Shown one piece after another: positions 45,250 through 58,258 of a stretch of DNA of 64,000 nt. Position numbers and translations under genes: made by a program. Below the pieces are notes generated by a model. The model searched no databases. It was not told where the DNA came from and saw only the letters and a list, made by a program, of their open reading frames with translations. Each line of letters starts with the position of its first letter. Within the stretch, counting starts at the first letter, position 1. Origin of the DNA: Alligator mississippiensis (Eukaryota; Chordata; Crocodylia; Alligatoridae); NCBI RefSeq assembly GCF_030867095.1, contig NC_081835.1, forward strand, positions 47,909,892 to 47,973,891, in the 5' to 3' direction.

Positions 45250-45690
45250 AGTCTGTACACCCCAAAGAATTATGCACAGAAAAGTTCAAAATTATGCACA
45301 GGAGCACTCAAAATTATGCAAAATTAATTATTTTTATTTTTTATAAATTAAACAAAATATAACATTATTTGAACCTTCTTTAGAAATGTATGCAAGTACT
45401 TTGTATAGTTGGGGGGGTAGGTGTGGGGTGTGTGTGGGGGGATTTGTGAAGGTGTGGAGTTGGTGGGTAGGTGTGGGGTTTGTGGGGGAGGTATGTGGGA
45501 TTTATGTGGGGGTTGTGAAGGTGTGTGGGCAGTGTGGGTATGTCTGGGGGGTGGGTATGGGAGTATGTGGGGGGTTGTAAACTGTTGTTGCGGGGTGTGG
45601 GGGCATATGGAGTTTATGGGCAGGTGTGGGGGAGTGTGGAGATGTGCGTGAGGGTTTGTGGGCAGGTGTGAGATTTATGGTGTACAGCCC
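45250..45690. repeat. AT-rich then GT-rich repeat block
   Basis: AATTATGCACAGAAAAGTTC-type units (45269, 45291, 45313) are followed by an AT-rich stretch and then about 280 bp of irregular GGTGTGGGG/TGTGGGGGG units (45408-45690). A block of the same composition in the opposite orientation lies at about 59850-60110, again next to AT-rich sequence, so both may be parts of one repeat family. The long forward frame at 45827-46654 is low-complexity shadow. Confidence 0.5.
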
Positions 45691-47895
45691 CCACCACTGG
45701 TGGCTCAGCAGCAGCAGGCCCTCAGGGCACTCATAGCCGTGGCAGGCAGAGCCCTGGGTGGCGCACGCCTCTGGCTGAGTCCCAGAGCCTGCATGTGCTG
45801 GCCCGGAGCCAGCCCAGCCTACTGATGTGAACCTTCACACCAGGCTGGGCTGCCTCTGTGTCAGCACATGCAGACTGCAACACAGCAGATGGGAGCCGTG
45901 CACCATCAGGCCGGGTGGACTCCATGCCTTCATGGGCAACGTCCCACTGGAGTGCTGGAAGCCCCATGTGGAAGCACGGAGTCAGCTGGCCTGGCCTGAT
46001 GGTGTGTGGACTGGGAGCCGTGCACCATCGGGCTGGGCAGGCTCTGTGCATCCACGTAGGGCTTCTAGCACTTCAGCGGGAAGCCATACATGGAGGCATG
46101 AAGCCCACCTGGCCCAGTGGTGCACAACTCTGTGCCTCCATGTGCAGCTTCCTGCCCAGCCCAATGGTATGCATCTCCTGGTCCATGTGCCATCTGGCTG
46201 GGCCAGCCCTCCATGTGGGGCTTCCCATAGACACCTCCCCGCTCCCTCAGCCTTCACCCACACACCCCTGCCCTGCCCTCCACCCCCATTGCTGGCTCTT
46301 CTCACAGCTCCCATATCTCCCACCCCCAGGCCTGGCAGTCACTGCACCCGCCCCCCCAGCCCCACCCCCACCCCCAGCACTGTCAGTGCCCCCATCCCAC
46401 AGCTCCTCAGCCCAGCAAGAGGGGTCCCCAGCCCCCTGCAAACCTCACTTACCTCAAAGGCTCCAGGAGGAAAAGTGAACCTGAGCCAACCCCTGGCTGA
46501 CAGCTCAGGCCCCACCACTTTCCCCTCTCCCTCCCACTTGGGACATGGCCTAGGGTTTGCCGTCCTTTTTGCAAGAAGCTCTTGCAGGCTGCAACTCTGC
46601 CAGCCTGCAGACGGCTCTTTGTCAAAGTGGAAAATCCGTGGGTTTCTCTGTTAAAATGAAAAATCCACATTTTTCTGTTAAAAAGAAAAGGCTGTGTTTT
46701 TTTTTTCTGTTTTTCTGTAGGAAAAGGAAAACCAAAATCCCTGCTGATAACACACCCTGACCATGGTGTTCTAGATGGACTAGACAATATGGTTCCTATT
46801 TTCCCTGCAGTCCATCTGAGATGGCCTGTTCTGCTGTGGCGAAAATCCTTTTCTCTGGGTGGGTTTACTACATCCTAATTTGGACACATCCCTTCTTGGG
46901 TCCCTTGCGTGACCCATTTCCCTTGTGTTCCTTCTTGGACCCAGACCTGCTGTCTACAACCTTTTCAGGAACAAGGACTCTGTCATCTGCCAACCACCTT
47001 TTAAAGTCACACAAATCCTAAACCCATTCCAGCTCACCCACAGCCACAACACAGGCCAAGGGTCAAGTCACGAGCCTCTGCCTTATTTGCTGAGATGACT
47101 TCCATATAGCTCCTTCCTTTAGTCTTTTGAAGCCCTCAGACTTTCCTAAGCCCCTGAAATCCAATCTAGCTCAAAGAACAGGGCAGCTTTACCTGTTCCT
47201 AGTTCCTGTCCATTTGGCTGTAGGCTGCTATTTCCTATCTTCATCCTAGTGAGGGGATTACAAAATGGAACTGATCCACAGAGGACACAAATTAAACTAC
47301 AGGTTTTCTCTGAGGTGATGAAGTAGGTACTGCTACCCCTCTCTCCCAATTAAAGTGGCAACAATTAAGTGTCTGTGATCCATGGAGAATGAGACGCAGT
47401 ATATCACTGCTCTGCCCTGAAAGAATCCTGGCACTGGCTATAATCATCCTTACACCTACAATATGAGCATTGCACCCCTCACAGGCTTAGCTCTGTCCAG
47501 CTTATAACTCGTCCATCATCTCACATTGGTGCCATTTGTTCTGCCAACTTCATTCATCTTACTGATCCTTTTGAGTCCTTTAGTTACTGTCTTCATTGCT
47601 GAGCTGAGGCCTGGAATGCCCCTCAAACATCTTCTCTTTTAAGCCACATTTTCTCCACACCTGTACCACTTGTAGTTTAAAAAGAAAAGGACTAAGGATG
47701 AGACAGTGATTTCTTCTCAAATCTGTACCATGGTCTTCTAAAAGTGCAGACAGTTTGCTTCTGTTTGGTAGTCACAGTTCACAGTGACCACTCATTACAG
47801 GAGCTACCTCAGCTGATGACAGTGAACTGATGGCTGAGAGGGAGCCTGTTTTAGGCCTGACGTGATCTCCAGCACTCCTTTTACCTGGTTGCAAA

Positions 47896-47956
47896 TAGTT
47901 GTTAATGTGTGTACATATGTGTGTGTGCATGAGTGTGTGAGAATGTGTGTATATGA
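47896..47956. repeat. TG-rich degenerate microsatellite
   Basis: Imperfect GTGTGTRY units lie about 110 bp before hAT-like copy E. Confidence 0.75.
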
Positions 47957-48068
47957 AAGACAGACAGATAAAAAGAATTTAATGCAGTCTTTAAGGAACA
48001 AGAAACATTCAATCTGCAATCTAGTTACATATTCATCTATATCTTAGCAGCATTACATACCTATGGGC

Positions 48069-48637
48069 TAGGGCTGTGTGAAGCTTTGGTTGCTGATTCC
48101 ACTTGGCAGAGATTTGGCCTGATTTGGTGGATGAATCTCCGAATTCAAATTGAATCAGGAGACCCTTTAAATCTCTCCGAATCAAATCAATTTGGAAAGA
48201 TTCAACAATTTGGCCACAGACACAGCTTTAAATGTTTTTTCTACATACTTCAAGGTATCAGGCGGCTCGTGAATGCTGAGATGCTGGGGTGGATGAAGTG
48301 TCCCACAGGAGCGCAGGGGGCTCCCCAGAATACTCAGCAGCAGACCTGGAAGTGGACCAGAAGCATGGTGCTCCCCCGTGCTCCCCTGGGATGCTCCATC
48401 TGCCCCGACATCACAGCGTTCACAAGCCGCGCCTGGTACCTTGAGGTATGTAGAAAAAACATTTAAAGCTGTGTCTATGGCCGAATCACTGATTCTTGGA
48501 ATCAGGATTGAATCTTCAAATGTGGATTCGGCCAAATCAAATCAGGACAGTGATCTGAATCAACGAATAAAATCACTGTCCCCGATTCGGGACAAATCCA
48601 AATCCGAATTGAATATGGCCCGTTTTGCACACCCTTA
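48069..48637. mobile_element. hAT-like inverted-repeat element, copy E
   Basis: The ends TAGGGCTGTGTGAAGC and TTTTGCACACCCTTA are near-inverted. The flanks CTATGGGC (48061-48068) and CTATGAGC (48638-48645) match at 7 of 8. Internal pairs ACAGCTTTAAATG (48222) and CATTTAAAGCTGTG (48460) match copies A-C. The core is shorter than in the others, giving 569 bp. Confidence 0.88.
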
Positions 48638-51600
48638 CTATGAGCTCCCCAAAATGGGAGAGACTTTGCAGAATCCAGAGACTCATTCAGCTCAACACTA
48701 GCAGATCTGTTCACTATGAAACTGGAAGTCTCAACTGTTCACCAGATAAGTCCCAACACATGGGGTTCTCAATGGTCACAGATAGATGACATTTACTTCT
48801 TTGTCAGTGTTCTGTCTAGTCAAGTCTATTTTCTCTTTAGTTGTTCCTCTCCTGGTAGAGACCAGGACAAACGGAAAGACCCATTTGATAAAATAAGGTC
48901 ATTTGGGTTGGAAGGACTGTAGGTTTAGATTCTGGCCATGTACCAGATCTTTCTTTTTACTTACCCACTACAGAACCAGAACGTTCCAAACGCGCAGAAC
49001 GCCAGGGGAGGCCGACCCTTCTTTTCAAACAACTCCTCGACATTCTAACATGCATGGACTGGGAAACAATGAAATCCAGTGTATGGACTGGAGTGGAGTC
49101 GGAGTGTACCCTTACTGAACACACCTTAAAATGTAACTATGGATAAGATACTACTATCTACCGTTCTTTTTATGACCTCAGTACTCCTAAAAAAAGTTGA
49201 ATTCTGCAAACTCTTAAGGTTAAAAAAAATAAAATTAAACCACCCATATTAAATACTGCCCCCATTACCAAAGTGTTAAGCAATTGTGCAATCTCATTCG
49301 CACCCAACACCACTGACTTTAAATACTATAACTGTGGGCAGGTATTACTCACTCATCTTTGTAAAGTAAACTTTGTATGCAAAAAAAAAGTGTAAGGGAT
49401 AAACCTGCACAGCTAGACAAGAAACTGATTAGATGTAAAGGGGTGTGTGAAAGAATATTATCTGCAAGACTATGGACCCAGCCCTTTGAGACCAAGTCAA
49501 CACAGTGGCTGAGGTAGCATACCACTACATTCCTGACACCAAGGGATAAGAATGGCCAGAGATGCTGTGCAACAGCAGATTTGTAGCTATGCCTGATTCA
49601 ACTTTCCCTCATTATATAGTGCTGTAGGGAAGCCCCTACAGAGTAGGGATGGGTGATATGCTCAGCCCCACGTGTCTCACTCCTAAATCATGCCCGTCTC
49701 TTTGTGTAACACAGCCTTGCTCAGGAGCTTGTGCAATTGCAGAAGTGGAGATGGGCCCTGACTCTTACTGAGCAGAAAGTAAATTGGATGGACAGACTGG
49801 GCTTGGCTTTGATGCTAACACCACTGCTACCAACAACTTTACTTCGTGCTATAGATTCCATACGTCTTCCTCAAGAAAGCATGTCTGATGCCTAAACAAC
49901 AAATGTCATATGGGCCAGACCCGCCTACATAGCATAGGACAAAAGTCCAGAAGAATATATGTTATACCTGCATATCATTCTACATCTGGGCTGTATGACA
50001 CAACACAACCCTTCCCCTATATCTATCGGCCACTCCCTCTCACCCATCAGTTCTAGCATCTCTCATCAACTCCTTTTGACTTCACCTCAAACACTTGCAC
50101 TCCTTTCTTGAGGAGCAGCTGTTACAATGCTTCTCCTTCCTCCTTTCCCTGACAACTGCTCACTTGTTCTTTTTAGGGCCTCACCAGTTTCTCTACTCCT
50201 TTATTAGAAGAGAAGCTGATAGCAGAGAGCTCTGGACTGGTGTGCTGGCAAGGAAAGGAGGGATCCCCTGTCACCTTAGCCCCCCTGTAGCCAGGGGTAA
50301 GCTCTGAAAGCAATCACTTCTAGCACAAAACCAGAACGGTCTCCTTGGATTCTGGGGAAAAGGAAATTAGGACTTAAAGCCTGGGTATGTCTGGCAAGAG
50401 TATGGAGTACGGCTTAGCAAAGACAGCGAGGGATATGGACAGCACACAAGAGAGGTGAAATTTTAGAACAAAGGCTTCACACTACTGGAAATCTCCAAAA
50501 TTCTCCAGCCTCCTCCCCATCTGATGATGGCCAGGAAACTTTGGGCAGCTGGGGTGCCAGCCAACAGCTCCTAGTCCACTGACTCTGGAAAAACAAGTAC
50601 TGTGCAGAGTTACTCTCCATGTAGCAATAGAAAGCCTTAATTCACACATGCCAGAGTCTGACTGCTCTCCCATGCCCAGGAGATTTCACTTGTCTTGTGG
50701 CAAAATATTCTAAACTACTGAAAGTTTGGAAAACTACTGACAGATCATTTCCCATCTTCCAACAGGGCTAAGAGCTCTGAGGCCCTTATTGGTTCAGGCA
50801 CGCTGGGACATGAAGACTAAAGGGTCTATCCTGGAAATATGCAATTTCCTTTTTGAACTCATGTGGACATAAGGAGGTAATGACAGGACAGCACAGACAA
50901 GCAACATAGAAAAAGGCCCTGTGATCATCTTTCTGGGGCAATTTTTAAAAAGTTTCCCCAAATTCAACCAAATACTGCACCAGCCCTGTGGAACCCCTTC
51001 TCTCCCAGCACTGTAGTCTCCCCGCTCTTATGAAAATAATAAACCCATCTTGAACCTTTGATAGCATCAAAGGCTCTGGCTGCCTAGCACAACATGAATT
51101 CTTCCCCCTGACTCCCTGGAAGTGTTTCATACTCAGTCATACTCCCATTTCTATCTCCTTTTATGATCCATCTCTCTTTCCTTTCTATAAGCCCAGCAGG
51201 CCTGGGTAACCTTGACTAGATGGCCAAGTTCTCTTTTAAATGTAAAAGTGAAACCTCCATAGGAATCACTAGCAGCAAAGCCTTGTGCATCTTGCTAATA
51301 GCTCTAACATAATATGCAAGCCTAGTTTATATGCATTTATTTAATGTGCCTTTCCCCAATAGCTCTATGTACTTTTACCAGTATTATACAAGACCAAGAA
51401 TTACAAATCTAAAGCCAGGAAACAAATTGACCACAGAAGTCAGCTCTGGCAAGAACAGCATTTGCACAGAGGTCAATTAAACCAACAACATTCCTATGCC
51501 AAGCACCTGCCCTCCATGGCTAAGTTGGAGAAAACAGCTGAGCTTAGTTTGGGGTTGGTGAAGCTCATGAAGTGGAAGGCATTTAATAGAAAATGCCAAT

Positions 51601-53141
51601 CTCCTCCATTTTGAACCCCACACTCAACCATGCCCATTGCTTGTGATGGTGGTAAAATCATATGGGAAAGAGGCGGCTCCTTCATCCTCCCAGTTCCTTA
51701 ATGGAGAGGATACACATTTGATCCTGTTCGTCAAAATTCTGATGAAAAATAATGCCAGAAAATTCCCAGGAAGTTTTTCTCATAAGTTATTTTCCAATTC
51801 CTCTACTAGCTCTAGCCCTAAACAATGTACTCCTTGATTTATAAGGGCTCCTTGTCTATCCTTCTGCAAGTCCAACCAGAAGCAAATCACCCTGAAAAAT
51901 GTCACCCACAACAGAGCAAGATGATAGGATGCCTAACCAACCCTTGGCATTTCTCATGAACAGTAACTCCTGAAACAGTAGCTCCTGCTGGCCCCTACCC
52001 TTTGAAAACCAGGGCCAAATGGCAGGCTAGGCAACATGCTCTCAAGGGTTGCTAAGGCCTTTGTAGGATAAAATCGACACCTTAAAATCCAGGCAGCAAA
52101 CAGTCAGAAACAAAGTGGCAGACCCTGAAGCTCCAGTATAATATGCTCTCACATGGTGAATGGTCTCATTTTCAGGCAGTGGATTTTGCGCCCACTTAAG
52201 TTTCTAAATAATCTTAGGATGCAGGGCAGAGTGCATTATAGCTAATCTGCTTGGTAACCAACTGGGTTTTTCAGATATCACTACAATTAGCAACAGAGAA
52301 ATCCCACTTGTTTTTGAAATCTTTAAAGGAGAGAAAGAAAAAGAGAGAGGGAGAAAGAGCGCAAGAAAGATTCTTTCGCCACTGCCATCCCTCAAGGATA
52401 AAAATAAAATCAACAAGCAGGACTCTTGGGGCATCTCATGGTTAAGGACTAAGACCCTAGACTGCGAATCCTGCTGGGGTGATACCTCGTCAGATGAAGC
52501 AATAAACCAAGCAACAACAACAACAAGGATAAAAGTTATAGGATAACACAACACAGTTACCCTGTCTATTAAAAGTGTGGGACGCTCGTTAGCTTTCCCT
52601 TCTCTTGAAGAATGAGTGACAGCAATCGAACCTCAAAGTCTACCTGGAACAATCCATTCCCCACTCCATCATTTTCAATCCCTCATTATCTTCCTATGCA
52701 CCTTCTCATGCAGGGGAAGGAAGGGGGGGGGTCTCAGCTGTTCCTGGAAAGTGATTATAATAAGTCAAGCCATTACAACACGCTTCCTTGTGAAGGTGTG
52801 AAACTCAAAACTGGGTTCATTTTTAGTCTTCAAACACGGGTGTATTAAAACAAGCGTTCTCCATAAATTTGTCATCTGCCTCCTCAAAGGTTGAAAGTGA
52901 TTCAGAAAGACACAGCAGCCATGCACAGCACCACAACTCGACTAAGAACCCTGCATTCATTTCTATCTCATTTAAACCCTAAACAATAGCCACAGAAGTG
53001 AGGCATTTCATTTTTTTAATTATTACTGGCCCAGTAATAAAAACATTTATTCATGAAAAAAGTACTAATAGGGCAGGACAACCAAGGCGGCTAGGTGGAA
53101 ACACCCACCAAGGTGCACCACAAGACATCCATGGCACTTAC

Positions 53142-53186
53142 TTTGTAAAAGCGGGAAAGGATTTGAAATCAGGGGACTTGCGGTTT
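53142..53186 (-). CDS. ZNF618: ZNF618 45-bp exon
   Basis: This exon lies between the acceptor CTTTCTTTTTTACAG and the donor GTAAGT. It has two open frames. Phase 1 gives TASPLISNPFPLLQ and, on joining to 40012, completes the Lys of Lys-Pro-Tyr-Thr-Cys in front of the zinc finger, so this is the frame chosen. At 45 bp (15 codons' worth, same phase at both ends) it could be skipped without disturbing the frame. Its recognition depends on splice sites and this junction rather than on length. Confidence 0.8.
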
Positions 53187-54973
53187 CTGTAAAAAAGAAA
53201 GAGATTTAAACATTGAGACTGGGAGAGACCTTGCTGCATCCTACACAGGTCTGGACCCTTGCTCATCCTTCTGCCTATGCCAAACCTCCAAAATTAGCTG
53301 TTGCAGGGCATGGCTCTCCATTTATAGCAAATGACTACATCTCCAGGAACATACTTTCTCTCAGTGCCTCAGTAAGCTTCCCACGAGTGGCTTCTTTTAA
53401 TGTTGGTAGCATTTCTACCTTGAAATGTCCACAGACATTTTTTTTCCAAGTTATACCCTAATGCTAAATATACAGGACTAGGACTGAACCACAAAAATCA
53501 AGGCCAATACAAGAAACTCCAGGCCTCCTCACAAAACCTTTGGCTGTGAACCTTGACTGGAAACCTTCAGACTCAATGTGCAACCTTCTCCCAACTACTA
53601 TGCCTGGCAGACTGCGGAGAAGACGATGGTCAAATCCCACTCTGGGGATGAGTGATAGCATAGGTGATAAGGTAACTGGTCCTGTATCTAGAACTGGTGC
53701 CTGTGTTCAGAGCTGGATTATGGGACTATGACATGGAATTATCCTGCTGAACATCAAACATTTGCAAGTTTCCTCCTTTTCATGACATAGCCACGGTAAA
53801 AAGGAATGGAAATCCTGAAATGCTCAGTAGCTTTCAGTCAACAGAAGCCAGCACCACAGAAGACTGGAGCATGAGCAGGAAGCATCATGCTAGCCTGTAA
53901 AGCTGCCCAGGGCAGTTTCGGACATGTGCAGGCTTGCTAGTATGGTCACTGATGAGGAACCCTGCATGTTGAACCTATGTGGAGGGGGGCAAACAACAAT
54001 AACGGAGACTGGCCCAAGTTTTAAATTTCTGATGAATTTAAGAGCCTCATTCTGTGATAAAATCCTGACTAGCACTGTCTTGGGGAGGCTTGGATATCAA
54101 GAAGGCACAGAGGCTTCCTGCTAAGTATTTCAATGTGAAAAAGCCCAGTAATGCTAAAGAGGACTTTAATCAGCAGGGGGCCAGCTGACAATGCATGGAT
54201 GGATGGACTGGTGGTGGTAGGGAAAAGGCATGGATGGACAGCACTATGGGAACTGCATGAATGGATGGCACTAAGTAGTATGCCGTGCAGTACTAGGCAC
54301 AGAACACTGACAACTCTTAAATCATTTCTACTAGTTGATGATGAGCAAAGGATGCCTCTTGGAACTGCTCTTCATTGCTACTTGTTTCTAAGAAGGTCCT
54401 ACACCGCATATACAGGATTCTACTTACTGCAGCTCTTTTCGATTTTACTCTGTCTCCCTCTCCCCTCCAGTGTGACATTTTTATTTAATAAAATACAAGC
54501 ATGCTTGATGATCCATCCTACAGCTTCAGTTAGAGAGCTCTATCAGCCCACCCTAAAGGTAGCTAAGGTTTGTGTCAGTCACAATCAACACTGTCCATGT
54601 CTCCCTTTTGAGCTGGGAGGATAACAAAACCCTCCGATTCTCAATAAAAATCAATACGCTCTGTGTGGTATCATCCCTTCATCTTTCCAGGCGAAACGCA
54701 AATAACGCACTGCATGGACAAGTGGCACTTTTTATCCAAAATACCCTCCCAATCCTTATTATTAAGGTATTGTCTCTGTTTGTTACTCTGCTGCGGAGAG
54801 AGAACTCTCCTGGATGTCTTGGCCAACGGCAAGAGTTCAGGAGTTATACACCTCTTTCTTTTCAATACATCATAGAGTTTAAAGCCAGAAAGGAGCATCA
54901 AATCCTCTCATCTTGTTTTCTGCACATCTGACAAAATGCAGAAATTACTGCATTTTGTCAAGTTTCCCCTGTA

Positions 54974-55555
54974 CAGGCAGTCCTCGACTTACAATGTTTC
55001 AAGTTACAACATTTCACACTTACAACGTTTATAAACTGACAACCTGTTTCAACTTTCTGACACCAGTTTCGACTTTACAACAATTGATCCGACACAACGC
55101 CATGCCAGCGAATAAGTTTGCTGCATCGCCTATCTCCCTGGAGAACATCTGTCCAAACTTGCTCGGACACTTTCTTTAAGAAAGCAGACAAGACTCCAGA
55201 AAAACCTGCAGCCGAGACTCTTGAGAAGACTCCAGCTAAGAACCCTTCAAAAAGTCCAACCAAGAGCCCTTCAACAAGTCCAGCAAAGTCACCTCAAAGA
55301 AGTCCTTCCAACTCAATACGATTGCTATTTACAACATAAATATATTAACGTAGCTATGTGACTCATCTATAATAGATTGAGTACAAAATTCTGGGTTATT
55401 TTTTTAGTGAAAATAGGGTATTGGGCCTTGGTTCAGGAACAGTCCCCCCATTTATAATATTGTTTCCTATGGGAAAATCAGTTCCGAGTTACAATGTTTA
55501 GACTTAAGATGTGGTCTTCAAGAACCAATTGTGTTGTAAGTCTGAGGACTGCCTG
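54974..55555. mobile_element. Tigger-like DNA transposon remnant with TA target
   Basis: CAGGCAGTCCTCGACTTACA at the left and, inverted, GTAAGTCTGAGGACTGCCTG at the right are Tigger/pogo-type termini, both flanked by TA (54972-54973; 55556-55557). Subterminal ACAACATTT/AAATGTTGT-like tracts repeat inside. A short frame at 55118-55339 (+) carries TPAKNPSKSPTKSP and SPAKSPQRSPS, probably a remnant of the transposase's basic tail. The element is 582 bp, so most of a transposase gene is deleted. Confidence 0.85.
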
Positions 55556-55599
55556 TATTGAGACTGATAATTTGTGTCCAACTAAGGCAGATAGTCTTG

Positions 55600-55850
55600 A
55601 TTTGAAGATATCAAGAGATGGAGAATCTACCACCTCCCTTGGGAGTATGTTCAAACTGTTACTTACCTTCATTGTGTAAAAAAAGTGTTCAATTTCTAAT
55701 TTGAATTTGTCAGGCTTCAGCTTCCAGCCACTAGTACTTGTATAGCCATTAAGTGCCAGATGAATGAACCCTTTAGTACCTGTTATTTTCTCCTCATTAA
55801 GGTACTTATGCCTTGTAATTTGGACACTGCTCCTGTGTGTCAGCATCACA
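55600..55850 (-). mobile_element. Diverged LINE (CR1-like) fragment, antisense
   Basis: On the - strand the sequence encodes KVSNSLNILPREVVDSPSLD and IFKSRLSALV, the C-terminal signature shared by CR1/L2-type ORF2 proteins, with no typical 3' tail. It abuts the Tigger-like element on its left. Confidence 0.7.
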
Positions 55851-57404
55851 CGAATGTAATGTTATACCTGCCCTGCCTCAGCTATTTTGAGAAGAACCTA
55901 TTCAAAGGTCAAGCGATTAGAAGATCTTCAGTAATCCACAGTTACATTCTGAGGTTCTGATAATCTCTTATTCTGTATATTCTCCATAAACATGAAGGGT
56001 TTTTGCTTGTGACTATGCCATGTTGTCTTAGTGGCATTTTCCTCAAGCCCATCACTCTTGTGCGTCAGTCTGAAGACTGCAAACCAAAACTAGCTATATG
56101 TGTGGCTATTTGGTCCCAGTGTAGTTATGACTTCTTATAGCACTGCTACAACATTTCGCAGGTTAATTGTTTTACTGCTTTTCCCAATGAACTGATGCCC
56201 TCTGGCTGCAGAAAAACTGGCAGGATTTGGTTCAGGCTCAAGGTCAGTGTTTCCTTCTCCCTGTCTGTTAATAACTGGCTCAATGTATCAATATTTGACT
56301 AAGTTGGAGACAACCCAAATGCAGGTAAAGCACTGAACGGGAAGTTGTCTCTGGAGTCACAGCTCTAAGTGTATGTGTCTACTGGAGTCATTTCTGAAAA
56401 GGAACACAGAATGATTCCTTCTAGGCTGGGGCCTTGAGCTCTGATCAAGCCTTTCTGGTGCTGTCATGTCTGAAGTGCAATTTGCCTTGCAGCATAATCA
56501 TATAATCAGACAGCCATCCATGAGGTGAACTGGGCTTGTGAATAAAAAACAGAAATCTCTTTCCCTTGGGCTTAAAGGGATACTGTCAACCAAAAAAAGA
56601 AAAAGATGGCTGAATTTATTTCTGATTGTGGGTTACTAACAGACATAGGCCAAATATTCAAAACTAAATGATTTTACATCAACACTGACCTGTTTTTGAG
56701 ACTGAAAAGCTTTTGGGGAGGTGGAGCTACTTGACAACATTTCCAAGGCTTTCAGCAAATATTGTATTGCATATTTATGTGCTTAGGTTAGCTGCAAACT
56801 TTGCTGCATTTTTTCCAGAGATTCTTCTTTGAATTTCAGGTTGGTTAGTTGACTGTGATCAGTTACAAGTCACATGATGTAAGTCTGCTTCTCCAAATGG
56901 CTGAACCATTGTGATGAGGAGAAGCCATTTTGACTCATTTACAAGAAGTGGAACCTTTTTTTTTGAGATCTTTCTGAGCCCATCCGAAACCAGCTGACAG
57001 GGTGCAGCACCAGAGTGTGTCTGCACTACTCCTTGCAGATGGAGGGATGTTTTGATGAGGCCACATCCTTCCTGACAGACTGCTTGAGATATGAGGGTGC
57101 ATTCCTTTGATGATATTGGAGGAAACAACCATACGTCAAAGGTGTTGGAGAGTGTCACAAGTCACCTCTCCTGAAGAAACATGGTTAAGCAGAGGTTCTA
57201 AGGAGCATCGGGGAGACTCAGTAACTATTTTGTTGTTTGAAAATCACTAATTTTAATCTTGGTTTTACATTTTTGCTACATTCCCTGAAGAGAGTTTTAT
57301 TTTCACTGGTTTGGATAATCTTTAAAATGCACTAAATTACAACAAAACATAGGCACTACACCCAATTTGGTCCTCCTTTTTGCTAAGCAGAAGCATGCAC
57401 TATA

Positions 57405-57650
57405 TCTATCACGGGAGGTTTAGGCTGGATATTAGGAAAAACTTTCCCATTAGGAGGGTGGTGAAGAACTGGAACAGGTTACTAGAGAGGTGGGGAAATC
57501 TCCATCCTTGGAGGTTTTTAAGGTCCAGCTCAACAAAGCCCTGGCTGGGATGATCTAACTGGGGAAGGTCCTGCTTGGAGCAGGGGGTTGGACTAGATGA
57601 CCTCCTGAAGTCCCTGCCAACCCTAATTTTCTATGATACTATGCACATTT
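57405..57650 (+). mobile_element. CR1 LINE 3' fragment
   Basis: GGTTTAGGCTGGATATTAGG, GGGGTTGGACTAGATGACC and the ending CTATGATACTATG are the CR1 C-terminal coding and tail blocks in sense orientation. It is about 245 bp and non-coding because of stops. Confidence 0.9.
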
Positions 57651-58258
57651 ATGCAAAGAATAATAGAGATTAAGTATCTGAATAAATGTATGTTAAACTA
57701 TACAGTTTATGATGTTAGCAAATGCTGAAAGAAGCATTTTTGATCATGTTTATTTTAGGCTGCATTTAGATGGCTTTTATTCACTGATCAGTAGAAAACA
57801 AACTTTCCTGCTTTTTCATTTTGCAGTTGGTTTCTTTACTTTTAATTAATTAGTTTAAATGATGATATTGTTTCTGTCCCTTGCTACCAGAACTAAAACC
57901 AAAATGTGACCAAAATCAAGTTTCCTGCACAACAGAACTCAGTCCACTAACATCTGACAAACATGTAAATGCTAAATTTTCTCCCCTTTAAAACTCTATA
58001 ATAATAAAGATACTGACTGAAGCACATGTACTATTTTTAAAATGCAAGTTGACTGAAGTTAAAAATGTTTCCCCTTCACTTTATATGTAAAACACCTACA
58101 GTTATGCAGAATTGCTTTAAAATCTCATGTAAATGATTTTAATGTATTATAGTAAACAGAATCCTTAATTTGATTTTCAATTTAAAATTTAAACAGGTTT
58201 ATTTTTAAAAGATTTTTTTTTAAATAAAAAAGAATCTGTTTTAATAGTCTAATATTTA

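Larger units (their letters stand above)
40013..53141 (-). other. ZNF618: Large ZNF618 intron (13.1 kb)
   Basis: This intron runs between the GTAAGT donor at 53141 and the acceptor at 40013. It is filled by a CR1 (41070-42720), a Penelope-like 3' end (43087-43690), GT- and GC-rich repeats (45250-46760), a TG-rich tract (47896-47956) and hAT-like copy E (48069-48637). The interval 48640-53141 shows no gene. Confidence 0.7.

Noticed and set aside
46450..46480. CACTTACCT pattern read as a ZNF618 splice donor on the - strand
   Set aside because: Lies in repeat-derived GC-rich sequence without a plausible acceptor or protein-like frame.
45827..46654. 275-codon forward open frame
   Set aside because: Low-complexity, GC-rich repeat sequence open in several frames on both strands; no splice sites, no family resemblance.
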